From Phialocephala subalpina (lineage: Eukaryota > Ascomycota > Leotiomycetes > Helotiales > Mollisiaceae): DNA of 64,000 bases. The stretch covers positions 657,732 through 721,731 of the forward strand of contig FJOG01000006.1 of assembly GCA_900073065.1 (NCBI GenBank), given 5' to 3'. Below are positions 34,708 to 47,163 of this stretch, piece after piece. A program made the position numbers and the translations under genes. The notes under the pieces are model-generated. The model did not search any database, was not told the origin of the DNA, and saw only the letters and a program-made list of their open reading frames with translations. The stretch's first letter is position 1; every line of letters begins with the position of its first letter.

Positions 34708-35841
34708 TCAAAGATATCCATAAGCGATCCCCGGCGGCTCGAACAACATTCCGCTGTCGGGATGGGGGCTTTGGTTGCATCCCTCGTGATCGTGCCTCCA
34801 GTACTCGACCATCCTCCCCCTCCCTCTCCTTTCCTCGCTCCCTCTCCTCTCCTCCTCTCCCCAACCGCCTTGCATCCCCCTCTCAGGCCCATCATCCCGT
34901 CTAAAATGATCCAAATTCGCCTTCATATTACACAACCTCAAATACCCCTCTCCAACCCACCCATCAATAATCCCCGCAATGCGATGGAAGCCCGCCGTAT
35001 GGCCTCCTTGCATACGAGCCTCGAAGCCGCAAAGAATGAAGAGATAGCAGTGGATTAACTCGTGTAAGAAGGTACTGAGTAATAGGCGCCTGTCGTATCG
35101 AGGATCTCTGAGGATGGGTTCTGAGAGGACGATCAACGTCTCGAAACCTTCGCGGTTGGTGCAAGGCCGAAGAGCCGTTGTTCCAATCAACTCGGTGCGG
35201 TAACGAGATTGAGACGACCATTCCCACTGCACTCTTGAAGATAGAACGCCGTCGAAAAATAGGGTGTCGGCTGTAGTTAAAATCCCCTCGAGCGCCTGAT
35301 CATCGACAGGCCCACCACGCGGGTCATTGATCAGCTTCCGGAGGTAACGTTCGTGTTTGCGATAAGAAGAAGACGAAAGTCGTTTTGCCGAAGAAAATTG
35401 AAACTCTACTCTACGCGCTGCTTCCGAGTCGCGCCGAGTTAACGTATTGGTGTCGTGCGGAGTGGAATATGTAGGCGGAGTATCGGACATGATGGAGTTT
35501 CCGCTCGGGGTTCGCTCCATTGTTATCCCTGCCGTTGAGAGAGGTGGTGAGAGAGATGGTGCTGAGGAACTGGGCATCATGGGAGGAGAAGTTGTCATCG
35601 AGATAGGTGATGGAGGACACCATTGAATTTGTGGTTGAGATTGAGTTTGGAGATGGCGTGGCGGGGAGGATTGGTTGTTGTAGTTGTATTGGGAGTGGGA
35701 ATGAGGTGTATGTACATGTTCGCTTTGTGGTCGTCGAGACCGTGATTCGGAGTTTGGTCTCCCATGATGTTGTCGTCGTCTCGTGGAGTTGGCGGTGGAC
35801 TTGTTCTCGGGGCTCGTGCTCCCTCTGAGAAAAGCAGCCAT
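34708..35841 (-). CDS. SprT-like zinc metalloprotease-domain protein
   Basis: Single exon, 377 residues from the first ATG of the coherent coding part at 35841 (MAAFLRGSTS). The N-terminal 150 residues are Ser/Pro/His/Gln-rich and disordered. The SprT-like domain follows: HERYLRKLINDPRGG, DTLFFDGVL, then LLLSTFLHELIHCYLFILC near residue 260 (HExxH) and GGHTAGFHRIAG with the third zinc ligand. After the domain comes a Gly/Arg/Glu-rich low-complexity stretch. SprT-like proteases include SPRTN and Wss1-type enzymes that cut DNA-protein crosslinks. This protein shares only the protease core and has no visible UBL, PCNA or p97 motif, so a crosslink-repair role is not established. Confidence 0.82.
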   Translation of the reverse strand: MAAFLRGSTSPENKSTANSTRRRQHHGRPNSESRSRRPQSEHVHTPHSHSQYNYNNQSSPPRHLQTQSQPQIQWCPPSPISMTTSPPMMPSSSAPSLSPPLSTAGITMERTPSGNSIMSDTPPTYSTPHDTNTLTRRDSEAARRVEFQFSSAKRLSSSSYRKHERYLRKLINDPRGGPVDDQALEGILTTADTLFFDGVLSSRVQWEWSSQSRYRTELIGTTALRPCTNREGFETLIVLSEPILRDPRYDRRLLLSTFLHELIHCYLFILCGFEARMQGGHTAGFHRIAGIIDGWVGEGYLRLCNMKANLDHFRRDDGPERGMQGGWGEEERRGSEERRGRGRMVEYWRHDHEGCNQSPHPDSGMLFEPPGIAYGYL

Positions 35842-37695
35842 GGAATTAGGGAAATAAATTTGACTGGCAATGCAATGCAAAACAAAAAGACTAGTAACGT
35901 GCAACTCTCCGAAAGCTGCTAATAATAAGGTGACGAGCACAGATATAGAAGGGTAATTGTTTGAGTAAAGATGTGTTTGAACTGACAAACGCCTCTGTCT
36001 CTAGTCTGATGTGCAAGCAGTAGCTACTGGGGTTGCTGCAAGCCAATACCATAGGTAAGGCGGACGAAGCTGCAGGGCTACAAAGTTGAAGAACACCTAG
36101 AGGTGACATGCGGAGATTGATTAGACATATGGCGAGTAGATATGTGGAATTTCAACCTTCTCTTTTGCATGTACTCATGCGTCCTGGCCAATCGTAACGT
36201 CTCGAGGCTAACTCCAGCTATCGGTCTTGGCTGGATGTGTTTTTGCTTTCGGCCACAAACTTTCCCAGGCAGGAGGGACAATCCGTGTTCATGCTGAAGG
36301 TTAGAGCAGTGCGAGGGGGTGATGGTCCCAACGCTCTGCTGCTTTGGGGCTCGACGGACCCCGCCCATACGTGGAAGGTACAGGACCAAGGCACTGACGG
36401 GCCCAGAAGAGAGTCAAGGACACTTCGACATGCAAGACTTGTGCGTAAGTCACGGTGGAGGATTGAAACAATGCGAGGCTGGGTGACAGCTGGTAGGACT
36501 GTGCAGGTGGTCTGGTGGTAGTACTGGCGATAGTGGTGCTTCGTTGGTGTGTCGTTGGTAGTGGAGACAACTTCAGTCGAGTTCGGTTCGATCCTTGACC
36601 CGTGCACTGTGCCACTTGAGCGGTGAAAGTACAAGGCGACGCTAACCGAGTTTAACGAGCCCCCTAACTGGAACTCGAACTCGCCTCGAAAATCTGATTG
36701 GTATTCAACAACTTCAGACGATTGCCTTCGACATATCGCCACCACCACCCAGGAACATCCTGAACGTGCCCTGTGCTTGAGGCTGTTGTCAGTGCTCAAA
36801 CCGTTATATGATCCACTGGGCCCCTCTCGGAGTTCGACGCATCCCAGAACGAATGTGTGTCCCGAGGCTGCGCTGTCTAGCTGTCAATCATCCGTATCGC
36901 CCTCTAGAAGCGCCCAAGATCTCGAAATAATCCCAAACGAGAAATCATATCGAATAATTGACGCAGCTGTCAAGTATCCATCCCATGTATAAGTTTCAGT
37001 GAGACCGTTTATGCCGCCTGGCAGCATGACAAGACATCCATACAAGACCCCGAGATCACCACTGCAGTTGCCTCAAAAGTCATAGGACGGCCCCTCTCCT
37101 TCTGAATTCCACAAGGCGAATACATTTCTGCATAAGTCGGCATCACTGTATCGCATAGAAATGACGATTTGTTCTCCTGCCAGTTGTCAGTCTGTCAGAA
37201 TTGGGTTCCGTCTCTCGCCAAGTGAAGATCCAATGCTGTGGTGAAGGGTTCCTGGTACAAATACAATAGGCCATCGCTCGCCCTTTGAAGTTTCAATCTC
37301 AATTCCAATCATTCAAACGCCGAACACAGCCTTGAACCTTTGATCTGCGTGGACACCGAGGACGACGGCCCAGGATTCAGAGACCAGGACACAGCATGTA
37401 TGTATGTATGCTGCTCGACAGATATCGTGACACGAGGTCGGACAACCTTCGAGAACTTGCACACCCATCCAGGAACCTGGTTCTCGCATCTGCCGTGCTG
37501 GTGAATGGTTATTCTCGGGTCTAGAGTGTGGATCGTCTGACCTCATCAAATGTTTCAAAGCTGAAGGAAACTAGGCTTGTAAGTATGCAACAAACAACAC
37601 GGAATAAGGATGCCCTTTCTCTTCGTCCCTCTATGGATACGGCTCTGCGAATTCTTCGCGAAAAAAGTACACAAAATGCAACATTATATCGCCCT
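35842..37695. other. Intergenic, 1.85 kb
   Basis: 5' flank of the SprT-like gene and 3' flank of the F-box gene. The open frame at 36218-36799 (minus) has no coding signature. The bases GGTTCGATCC at 36585 resemble a tRNA T-loop but no tRNA folds around them. Confidence 0.45.
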
Positions 37696-39896
37696 TCAGG
37701 ATGAACCAAGTCCCAGCCCCAGCCCTCTCATCCACCTAACCTCATTGGCATTGGCTTCCAGCGCTCTACCCATGGTTTCTGAATAAGTCCTCTCCTCAAG
37801 TTCCCGGTTAAGCTCTTCTGGTGTCTTATTCCCGTGGTCCTCAAAACTATCTGCCGTGAAACCAGGTTTGCCGGAGAAGCTCAACAGCCCTATTTTTTCG
37901 CCCGTCCAAAGGACCAGATCGTCCTCCTTGACAGGCTTATCTGTACGCCCACTATGTGTGTTCGCAAGTTTGATCACGATATCGCCTGACCCTGAGTCCA
38001 TGTAATGGTCTCCGAGGGTGCCAAAAATGCCGCGTGGGGCTTCCACTGATCCGTGGGCTATATTCCATCTTCGAGCCTCCGTGAAGCCGTCGCGCTCGAG
38101 CCATTTAAGGTTTCCGTTCCCGTCGGAAATAACTATCCGTGTACCATGGTTCGAGACAGATAACAGCTTTGAGCTTGACGAGGTCTGGCGGTTTTTCATG
38201 GCCGAGTTTTGCAGGCTGCCTGCTTGGAAATCGGACGATATTGTCGACAGTATTGGATTCGGCGACAATCCATACATCTCAAGGGATCCTTTGCTGTTGT
38301 ATTCTCCGCATGCGATCAAGGTCTTTCCTGGACGAGTTTTGGCCTCCCTTATCTGCTCTATGGTAAGTTCGCCTCGTCTGGCTAGATCTTTCTCCATCGA
38401 GGCAAATGGATATGGCAACGAAGCCATGCTGCACAGGCGTGCTCCCGAATGAATAGTCCCGCGCAGCTTTGGGAAATATCTGCGATCATAATTGAGGACG
38501 CTGGGAAAGCGGCCTGCGACATAAATCTCGCCATTGCCATCCCATTCATCACCGGAACTTGGTAGATGCAGGATGCTCAACGGACCTGGATGATGAAGAT
38601 GGGCGTATTGAGGATTTGGTTCCGGATTGAGCAAACTTCGAAAATTGGAAGAGCTCGAGCTTCCAAGAGAGGCAAAAGCGGTATCATAGGAGTCAATGCG
38701 AGTCGGATCGCCGGTCCCTCCGCCAGCCCTTCTTGTGCGAGGATCATGAAGATAGAGTGAGAGGTTGGTACCGACCGTGAGCGGAACGGGGTGCTTCGCC
38801 TCGGAGAGTGCGGTGATTGAGAATGGAAACCTCTCGTGGCTAACAGTCGAAAGAGTCTCAAGATCTACCTCGACAAGACCTTGGACTCATCAGCTCCAAA
38901 CTCCAACATTGGGAAAATACGAAGAAATGTGGTATTGACGAATGATGAATGGTTTCCGCTTGGAATAGAGCACCAAAAAGTCCCTGCTAATGGCATATTT
39001 AAAAAGACGGGTCTAAGCCCGAACATTCTGAAGACTTGAGAAAGCTGTGGCAGAGCGAGGCAAGGAATGGGGATAGTAAAGCTTGGAAAGACGTACCACT
39101 TTGTACGGCAAAATAAGCTCGGTTTCGGACGCTATCAACGCTGACGCACTCCGTGACTCCTGTATTGATCATCTTGGAACGCTTGCCAGTAGCATCTTGA
39201 GAATTTGGATCAACAGATATCAAGCCGGACTTGCTGCGAGCTATGATGCCGCCCTTCCGGCCCTTGGTACCACTGAGATCCCAAAGGCAGACACTTCCAT
39301 CATCGAGGGGAGCAACAACTAACGTTGCATCATCCTCTCCAGCCGGTGTGTATAAGCCCATGCCTCGAACCTCCAGGTATTCATGCTCGGCACTCTCCCT
39401 ATTGCGGGGTTGTTGCAGCCAAGATGTAGAGATAGGAGCATTCCTCGCAATGTATTCGTCGTACCAGTGAACCTTCTCATCTGGATAGCTTGGATCCCAG
39501 TTTGCCATTATGCGAATCCTCTCGTTTGATCTGGCCTTGAGATCTCTGGCTTCTTCCCGAGGCTGGGCGAGCCTCGAGTCTCCGATTCCGTTGCCAGAAG
39601 CTAGGGCGAGAGCCAGGTCGCGGAATCCAGGTTCTTGTACATCTTCGGAGGTGATGAGCTCTCTACGGCGTCGCAGATTCGTGAGGAAGGAGGAGTTGTT
39701 GAAGCATTGTTCTCGCCATAATGTATCGTCTCTACCGAGGTCGAGGAGCCTCCTGTTGACAAATTGAAGAGTGACAATGTCGAGAGGGCTGAGAGCTGGT
39801 GAAGAGTTTTAGTAACATTGCTGCATCTGGGAGAGACTACTTACAGTGAGCTATCTGAAGTATAATCTCCGATGGCAGAGTATCGAGCGTCGCCAT
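37696..39896 (-). CDS. F-box protein with WD/beta-propeller-like region, 3 exons
   Basis: Predicted as complement(join(37696..38879,39097..39795,39845..39896)), 644 residues. Donors GTAAGT and GTACGT, acceptors CCAG and CAAG; phases agree. An N-terminal F-box is clear: LDTLPSEIILQIAH, SLSPLDIVTLQFVNRRLL and DDTLWREQCF (residues 5-50). Propeller-like blades follow, including LVVAPLDDGSVCLWDLSG, PLTVGTNLSLYLHDPR, GEIYVAGRFPSVLNYDRR and ISDGNGNLKWLERDGF. F-box proteins recruit substrates to SCF ubiquitin ligases through Skp1. The substrate is unknown. The second intron (217 nt) uses a less usual AAG acceptor, chosen because it alone keeps the frame into VEVDLETLSTV. Confidence 0.8.
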
Positions 39897-41551
39897 GATC
39901 TTGATGGTGATGTATTTGCTTGGTGCAACCTTACTGATAAGTGAACAGAGATACCGGTAGGTGGGAGCTTCGGAGAGAGGGTGGATGAACGGGCCGCTAT
40001 GCAGCTCGTGCACTATGAAAGTCCAGACCCTATTTTCAGCCCCCTTTTTGTTGCAACGTCTGGTATCAAAAGAATTCGAGCTCTGTCTATGAATACCGGA
40101 TAGGTACTCTAGGATGCTTCATAGCTTTTATGGAAGATCTAACATAGCTTTCACTGGCCGAAATCGTCTAAATAGCGGTCGTACGATAAAAGCCAGGCTA
40201 GACGGCCTCCTTGTACCGGATCTCCACGCTGATGTCTTAATGCTGTCCTATGCCTTTGGTATTGCCGTTCTTTGAATCTTCTCTCATTCAGAATAGCTTG
40301 TTGCAGGATTTGTGCGAATTCTATTCCAAATATGGATGCGCGGATGCGAGGATGCGGTGAACGACGACATCGACAATATCACCAACGCATTCTACTCCAA
40401 GACCGAACAGCATCCTCTCAAAGCGTTTCCACTATCTTTCGCATAGAAACATTAAACCATGAAACTTGTCATGGTCTCAAAGGTCTCGCAATCGTCCGAG
40501 AGGGCATGGAAATCGTACGACCTTCATCAAAACAAAGGGAGGAAAGGAAGCAGGTCGACACATCCAAAGACACGTTAAAATCCGGTGTCTATCCTCATCA
40601 ACAGCGGGTATTGGGCTCTTTGGATCTGATACGGTTGTTTCTATGATTGCGTTATTCCCTGCATTGCTTTGTTATCTGGCACTTTCCTAATGCAGTCCGA
40701 CATACCTCTTGGGCTTCTTTCCTCACTATTTCCTAAGTGGGAGGCTGCGCCAACCTTTATGTTTTACTTCCTTCCTCCGAACTTTCCTGCTAGCAAGAGT
40801 GTCTTCTGTTTGCACGTCTCCTACCCTTGGGGTCATTCCTCTCCTGGACAACAGACTGTCAAAGGTCAGATGCAATGCGATGCCATGCCATCCAAAGCCA
40901 AGACGAGAATGGACGAGAATGACCGAAGGATGTTAGGACAAGAAGACGACGACTGTATAATGTTTCCAACTTTGGCCTGCGACCAAATATTCAGAACTGG
41001 TATCCAGCGTTGGGGCTTTGGTGAGGCCCATGTGAGAGGCAAAATTACATTGATAGGACGATTTAGACGAGACCTCTCTTGGGCGTCCCCCCTCACTCTT
41101 GTCTACGCGAATGCCAATTCACTCTACCACAACTACCACTAATTCACCGTTCATCTTCGAAGCAATCTTCTCGTCACTTTCAGGTGTTTCAAAGGCCGCT
41201 AAGGAAGATTCTAATCGCGCTCGAAGCGTTCTCCGCGATCTTTCTTCAACCTCCCGGCCACCGCACTGTGTCTTTCCACCCTCGTTCGCCCCCATTGATA
41301 CTTTGTCGCCAGTCTCTTCAAATCACTTAGGAGGCCTTCTGTGGTCAGACATCGCGTTACGGAGTATCAATTCGTCGTCCTCTGGACTGCGACGCGTCGG
41401 ATGTCTCCAAAGGTTGGGTACAACCAATCTGCACTTCTAGTAGATACACCACGTAGAATGGCAGGCTTCTTTCATACTGACAGTTCTGTAGTTAGCCGTT
41501 AACTAAGGAAGTCCGATCGGTGCATGCACAACACACTCGTCGAGAGATAAG
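39897..41551. other. Divergent intergenic region, 1.65 kb
   Basis: 5' flanks of the F-box gene and the large plus-strand gene. The open frame 41099-41440 lies in the probable 5' leader of the latter and has no recognisable domain; it could be a leader ORF. Confidence 0.4.
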
Positions 41552-44500
41552 ATGGCAAATTCTCCAGCCGGAGGAAGCCTGCGAGGCGGTACCGACGATA
41601 TTCCAATCGATCATACCGTGGAGCATGAGGAGAGATGGTCTCCAACAAAGCATAATCCAAACCATCAACCCGGTACTGGGAGGACGATTACGAACCCATT
41701 CCGTCGGAGACAATTGCAGCGAGCTCAGGCAGCAGACGACGCTGATCCGGAGGTGACAAATGTTGGCGACACCAGCAACGAGTCCGCTCCGCAATACCCT
41801 ACACGACCTGTCTTCAATGACCTCCAAACAGCGCACATGTCAATCACTTCTCGAAACGCCAGAATTAGAGCCGCTACGATTCTTCCTCCACCTGCATTGC
41901 CACGAGAGCCTGCTATCATCCCAGATGGCCTAGTTGCTTCAACCTCCGTGAATTTCAATACCCTACAAGAATTGTCTGCTCAAGTTACTCCTAGGGACCA
42001 GCCAACCGAAGCAGATTTTGAGGAGATTCATCTGGGAGATGCCGTTCGTCCACCGAATCCACAGGAACAATTCGATATCGAGGAGCAAGCCATACCAAAG
42101 CGCCAACCGTCAATACTATCTAGAGTATGGAATGGATTGGTCGGTTCTCGCAGAATCAGTACAGCTATTCCTGCCACAGATAATCAAGAAATTTCCAACG
42201 CTCGGGCAAAGACTGACGATGATCAATCAGTCTACCGATCTCACAGCACTACCTCGTCTACCGCATCATCCATTCAGCCCAACCTTCCAAATGGCCTTCG
42301 CCAGGATGAGCATCGAGTCAACCGTCTTCCTCGTGATGGACTATGCTTGCCTAATCTGCAGTTCTCTTCATCTCCTGCTGCCGCTGCAAATCCTTGGTTG
42401 CAAGGTTACCCGAGAGAGTTCAGTGGTGAAAGCGGCCATACGAACTTGTCTCTTCCGGAAGGGAGTACGGTTGGAGAAATATACAGGCATTATCAGGCTA
42501 CAGATGTCTCTCAAGGAGGAAGAATGGGTGTCTTGAATCAGAAATCTATGTCCGATCAAAACGTCGATAAAGACGCTCCCGAGTCACCACAGGTAAGCAC
42601 ACCCTCTCAGAGCAATATTCCCCTTTCCTCTTTGTTTCGAGAGTCCTAAATATCCCGAGACCCCTGGAACATTGCAATGGGAATGCTGACTCCGAGATCC
42701 TGGGGACAGGAATTGTTTTCTGACCCTCAAAAGGTAGATCCTGATCCTAGGCATAGTGAGCAAACATCCTACGGAGACTCTCAGGATTTGTTAGAGGTTG
42801 AGGAGGATCGCGATCAGGTTAGCAATGCCGCCATGGTCATTCCAACAATCGGCATTGAGACCGTGCATAGCGAACATGCACTGTCTGTGGCCATCTCGAC
42901 TGTTCCTAGTCTGACCCAAGTCAATTGGAGAAATCGGTACAGCTTAACCCCGGAGGGTTGTATAGACACACGAAATGAAAACCGAGCATCGCTGTTCTCT
43001 GTCAGCCATGGTCGTCGTGCTTCCGAGTCTGCTATCCCTCGCGCAGAAGATTTCGACTCGAGCCAAACTTCGATTGACAGCAGAAGACCCTTGGAGCGAG
43101 ACATTAGTCAAGAATTGAGACGAGTTAGCGCATACAGCCAGGACAGCATCGAGCAATCTGTTTATCAGGGGTTTGCAGATCGGTACCAGCGAGTCACTGA
43201 CGGAAACGGCAACTTCCTGGCTCGTCAATCTCTTGATACTGATTCGATTGATTCCATCGATTCAATAGATGACAATCCTCCAACTGTGCCTCCACCTCTA
43301 TCAACGTCTCCTACCTTCTACAATACTGCAGCCATACCTGCTCAATGGATAGGCTCTCATGAAAATGTACGAATCCCAATCGGTCGGCCAGAGATACCTC
43401 CTCGTTCACCGAGACGTCCGGCTCCGCCAGAAGCTACATTCCCGCCTTTTGCCCCTACTTCCGCCCGTGGTCATGATCGTTCGCAGTCTCGAGATGTAGA
43501 TGATTGGGAGACCATTGGTGAGAGTCAATGGAGCTTAGAACTTCCGAATGGAGGTACTAATGGTGCACATCCTACAGGAAGCAGTATTGCCGGTACTTCA
43601 GACGCTGGCTCTACCTCTATGTTCACAGATGAGGCGTATGGTTCAACAGACAGGATTGCACAACACCCAGCTCCTCTCTCTGGCCACACACATTATCGAA
43701 TGAGAGATTTAACCAGCTGCGAACGTCCGGTCCTCTTGCCAGTATACAACCAATATAGGATCAATGGGTATCCTGCAAACTCATCCAGACTGCGTCCACC
43801 TACTCTAGCTTACCAAAATCCCGAACCTTTGCAACGCCAACACAACAACCCATTTGATTCACCGCCCCCTGAGATCCTGTCCCCTAAGCAGTCGGGTTCG
43901 AAGCAGTCAAGACGCTCGAGAATCTTCAATGGCAGAGCTAAATCTAAGAACCGTTTTCCCCCTACCAAGTCAACCATTACCAGCGATGGTAGTGGAGCCA
44001 CGGCTCATAGAGCCGACACCATCAGAAGACGACGATCCTCGAACCATACCAAGAGCTTGTCAGAAACCCATGGTTGGATCCGCGGTGCTGTTTCATTAGG
44101 TTCTGCGGTTGATGGCCGTCATCTCCAGTCTGAGAGAACTACCCGCAATGACCGGCCTACTTCTTGGGGTCTTATTCAAGCTCATGCCAATGGCGAAAGT
44201 GTGGAAGGTTACTCGCTGAAAGACGGCCAAATCACCCCGAATGCCGATCGATTTGATGGTGTTGACGTTGAAGAGCCAGTAAACCGTCCCCAGCAAGGTC
44301 GCCAACGTTTACCAACTGGAAGTCTGTACAATTCTCTTCGTGGGAAGACGTCAACCAGACAAAGACAGCTCCGTCCTGATACACCAATGGGTGATTTCAA
44401 GTTTCGATCACCTTTGGCACCACCAAAATCACTGCAGTCTCGCCATATGTACAGTCCATCAAAGCTCATCGAGATGGAAGAGTTCGCACGTGCTGATGGA

Positions 44501-44851
44501 TTGGTTCACGAACGAGGTATATCCACCGGCGAAGGACCTTCCCAAAAGCACATCTACGAAGCACCTGTCATCACCATATTTGAAGATGAACACCTCAACC
44601 CACTTCAGGAACAGATGCTGAATCGAGTCTGCCTAGCAATCTGCTGCTTGTTCCCCCCTTTCCTGCTCTGCTTTGCTTTTAGCTTCCTGGACAGCTTGCT
44701 GGAGTGGAAGATGGATGGAAATGTTCGTAAGTTTGGGAAGTCTTACAAGAAGTGGGCTTTCATTCTCTTCTGGGCCGAAATGGTGATCATCGTGGTCTGT
44801 GTTGCTGTCTCTACTGCTTTAAAGCAAAAGGCTTTGGCCAACGCTGAATAG
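41552..44851 (+). CDS. Large disordered protein with two C-terminal membrane segments, 2 exons
   Basis: Predicted as join(41552..42592,42710..44851), 1060 residues. The 117-nt intron has donor GTAAGC, a CTGAC branch-like site and acceptor ACAG, phase 0. The first 950 residues are Ser/Pro/Arg/Asn-rich, low in hydrophobics and probably disordered. The conserved-looking end has PVITIFEDEHLNPLQEQML, then two hydrophobic helices (VCLAICCLFPPFLLCFAFSF and WAFILFWAEMVIIVVCVAVS) separated by a basic loop (DGNVRKFGKSYKKW). I do not recognise the family. It resembles conserved 'serine-rich' hypothetical proteins of filamentous ascomycetes. A tail-anchored hairpin with a long cytosolic, likely phosphorylated region is the simplest picture. 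Confidence 0.75.
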
Positions 44852-45594
44852 GGTAAGGAGTTGGACTTGCTTCTCTTAATTGAGTTTTGAGAGCCTCCGA
44901 TAATCATGGTTGGTCTCTACGTTCTCGATTTGGGGTATTGTAAGGATATTGTGGGGATCTGTCTGGATGATGACGTACTATCAATGTTTATGGTAACAAT
45001 GGTTCGTTTGTTGGAGTAGTTTGAAAGGGGGAGGAGAGGTACAAAACTGTATGACAATAGACAATGCAAAAGTAGAGCGACATCTCTCCCTTAGCTTGAA
45101 TGTGAGAAACGTGTGCGCCTATGAAGGACATCTGCTGGTTCTTTCCTTGACAAAGTAGACTTCAGCCAGCTGTGAAGGCACAAATACCCAAACACGTGGA
45201 AACACAAAACTAATTACCGCCTATCGAATGCATCAAGAGACATGCAATGTTTGAAGAGAACTCAGCTACCAGAACCGAGCATAGAACAAGAAATATTGTA
45301 ACACGCAATGTGCTGTGATTGGTCAATCTCGAGACAGGGATCATGATCCGAAACAACCCCACTACTTCGTCATTGCATGATCTACCCCTCTGTCCCTGCC
45401 TTGAGCTCCAACTTCACTTCTTCAATCCTTCTAACTTCATCAAAGACTATTTTTAACTTCAAGAACTATCTCACAGGTATGATGTATTCCTCTTATTCTA
45501 ATAAAGTTGGAGGATTTGGAAAATGGATATGAGAGGATGGCGGGGTAAAGGAGGGGTAATCTCGAAGGCAAGAGCTGACGAGTTTCAAACCATA
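44852..45594. other. Intergenic / promoter of the Gly-Gln-rich gene
   Basis: 3' flank of the large disordered-protein gene and 5' region of the next. A probable 5' UTR intron starts at the ACAG|GTATGA near 45478 and can end at the CAG at 45595-45597 or at its duplicate 250 bp downstream. Confidence 0.4.
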
Positions 45595-46094
45595 CAGAAC
45601 TTCAACTCTCCCACAAACCAAAACACAATCAAATCAGCAATCATGAGCGGAAGAGAATACTACGACGACCAACAAGGTCAAGGTCAAGGCCAAGGTGGAT
45701 ATGGAGGAGGCCGTCAACAAGAAGAGTATGGTGGTCAACAAAGCGGATATGGAGGAGGTAACCAAGGCGGAGGATACGGCCAACAAGGCGGAGGAGAATT
45801 CAACGATACTCGTCATCACCAATCCGGCGGAAACCAAGACAACTCAGAACTTCAACTCTCCCACAAACCAAAACACAATCAAATCAGCAATCATGAGCGG
45901 AAGAGAATACTACGACGACCAACAAGGTCAAGGTCAAGGCCAAGGTGGATATGGAGGAGGCCGTCAACAAGAAGAGTATGGTGGTCAACAAAGCGGATAT
46001 GGAGGAGGTAACCAAGGCGGAGGATACGGCCAACAAGGCGGAGGAGAATTCAACGATACTCGTCATCACCAATCCGGCGGAAACCAAGACAACT
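45595..46094. repeat. Apparently perfect 250-bp tandem duplication across a start codon
   Basis: Unit 1 is 45595-45844 and unit 2 is 45845-46094. Every base I compared agrees. The unit begins cagaacttcaactctccc, contains ATGAGCGGAAGAGAATAC and ends aaaccaagacaact. It duplicates a 3' splice site, the 5' UTR, the start codon and the Gly/Gln-rich first exon. 250 is not a multiple of three, so reading through from unit 1 enters unit 2 out of frame. Confidence 0.9.
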
Positions 46095-46468
46095 AATAAA
46101 TACTAATAGAATGGAATACAGATGCTGTCCAAGCCCACCAATCCTTCTTCGGCGGCGGAGGTGGTTCCTCCCAACCCGCATCCTCAGGAGGCATGGGAGC
46201 AGCAGCGGCTATGCAAGCCCTTAAGATGTTCTCAGGCGGTGGATCAGGCAACTCACAAGGAGGTAATTCCCAGAACGCATTCGTCGGCATGGCTATGGGA
46301 CAAGCTGCCAAGTTGTTCGATAGCCAAGCCGGTCAAGGAAATGTCGCTTCTGGTGCGAGCAAGGAGTCTGCGGTCCAGCAAGCTGGTGAGATGGCGTTGA
46401 AAATGTATATGCAGAGCCAGGGTGGTGGAAGTGGTGGTTTGATGGGATTGGCGAGCAAGTTCTTGTGA
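45643..46468 (+). CDS. Gly/Gln-rich small protein (AVQAHQSFF family) with duplicated first exon
   Basis: The second exon, 46122..46468, is firm: acceptor TACAG after a TACTAAT branch point, then DAVQAHQSFFGGGGG, MGAAAAMQALKMFS, NAFVGMAMGQAAKLFD, SAVQQAGEMALKMYM and GLMGLASKFL. This is a conserved fungal family with no assigned function. The first exon starts MSGREYYDDQQGQG and exists twice (ATG 45643 and ATG 45893). A donor GGAG|GTAACC occurs in each copy (45758, 46008). Either would splice in phase to 46122, giving the same 153-residue protein, for example join(45893..46007,46122..46468). The sequence beyond this donor also looks coding (GGEFNDTRHHQSGGNQDN, then TAA). So the true donor is uncertain, or may have been lost. 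Transcript data would decide. Confidence 0.65.
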
Positions 46469-47163
46469 GGCTGTTGGGAGGAGCTAGGTGAAGGGAAAAG
46501 GTACCGGACTGAGATCAGTGATCGGGTCGCATAGCTTTCATGATATTATGAACAAAAGTAGCTTCGTTGAGCTAAAGAAATGAGATGATATTTCCCTCCA
46601 TGCTTGCCCAGGTCTCTGAAAATATGGCAATAGTCTGTAAGTGAAAGTACTGTAGTAGGGATGATCGTTTGAAGTACCACTTGCTCAATATCTCAACATC
46701 AAAGTCCGTCCCTGGCATCGACAATCTCCTAGGACAAACATGAGCAAAATCGCAGCCTCTCAATCTCAGACATCAGAGGTCTACAAAGCATCTCCGTCTA
46801 TTTTTCTATTGCCTAGGCTAATCATCGGCACACATCTTTTGTTGAACAAGAAATCAAAACTTGAAAACAAACCACTGAGGCTCATCGTTGGGTCAGGGTG
46901 AGATGGAGAATTATTGCTTATTTAATGCTATACAGTTGACAATTCGGGTGATCCGAAATTTAGCCGGTGGTGGTGAGGAAGAGAAGCAGATGTCTTTGAA
47001 TGCCCCTCTACTTTGGAGTCATTATTAATGTCTATTGTGATTATACAGTGTATGGAGATTCTACCCATTTATATCCAACGCCACGCTATGCAACAAACAC
47101 CAAACCATCCCAATGCCACTCCCACAACCATTACCCTTCTAAATCCTTACTACCACCAGCCTC
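46469..47163. other. Convergent intergenic region
   Basis: 3' flanks of the Gly/Gln-rich gene and the MFS gene. No gene is seen. Confidence 0.45.

Noticed and set aside
36585..36594. GGTTCGATCC, resembling a tRNA T-loop
   Set aside because: I could not find matching acceptor, D and anticodon stems around it.
36218..36799. 193-codon minus-strand frame
   Set aside because: No recognisable feature, and it overlaps other open frames on both strands.
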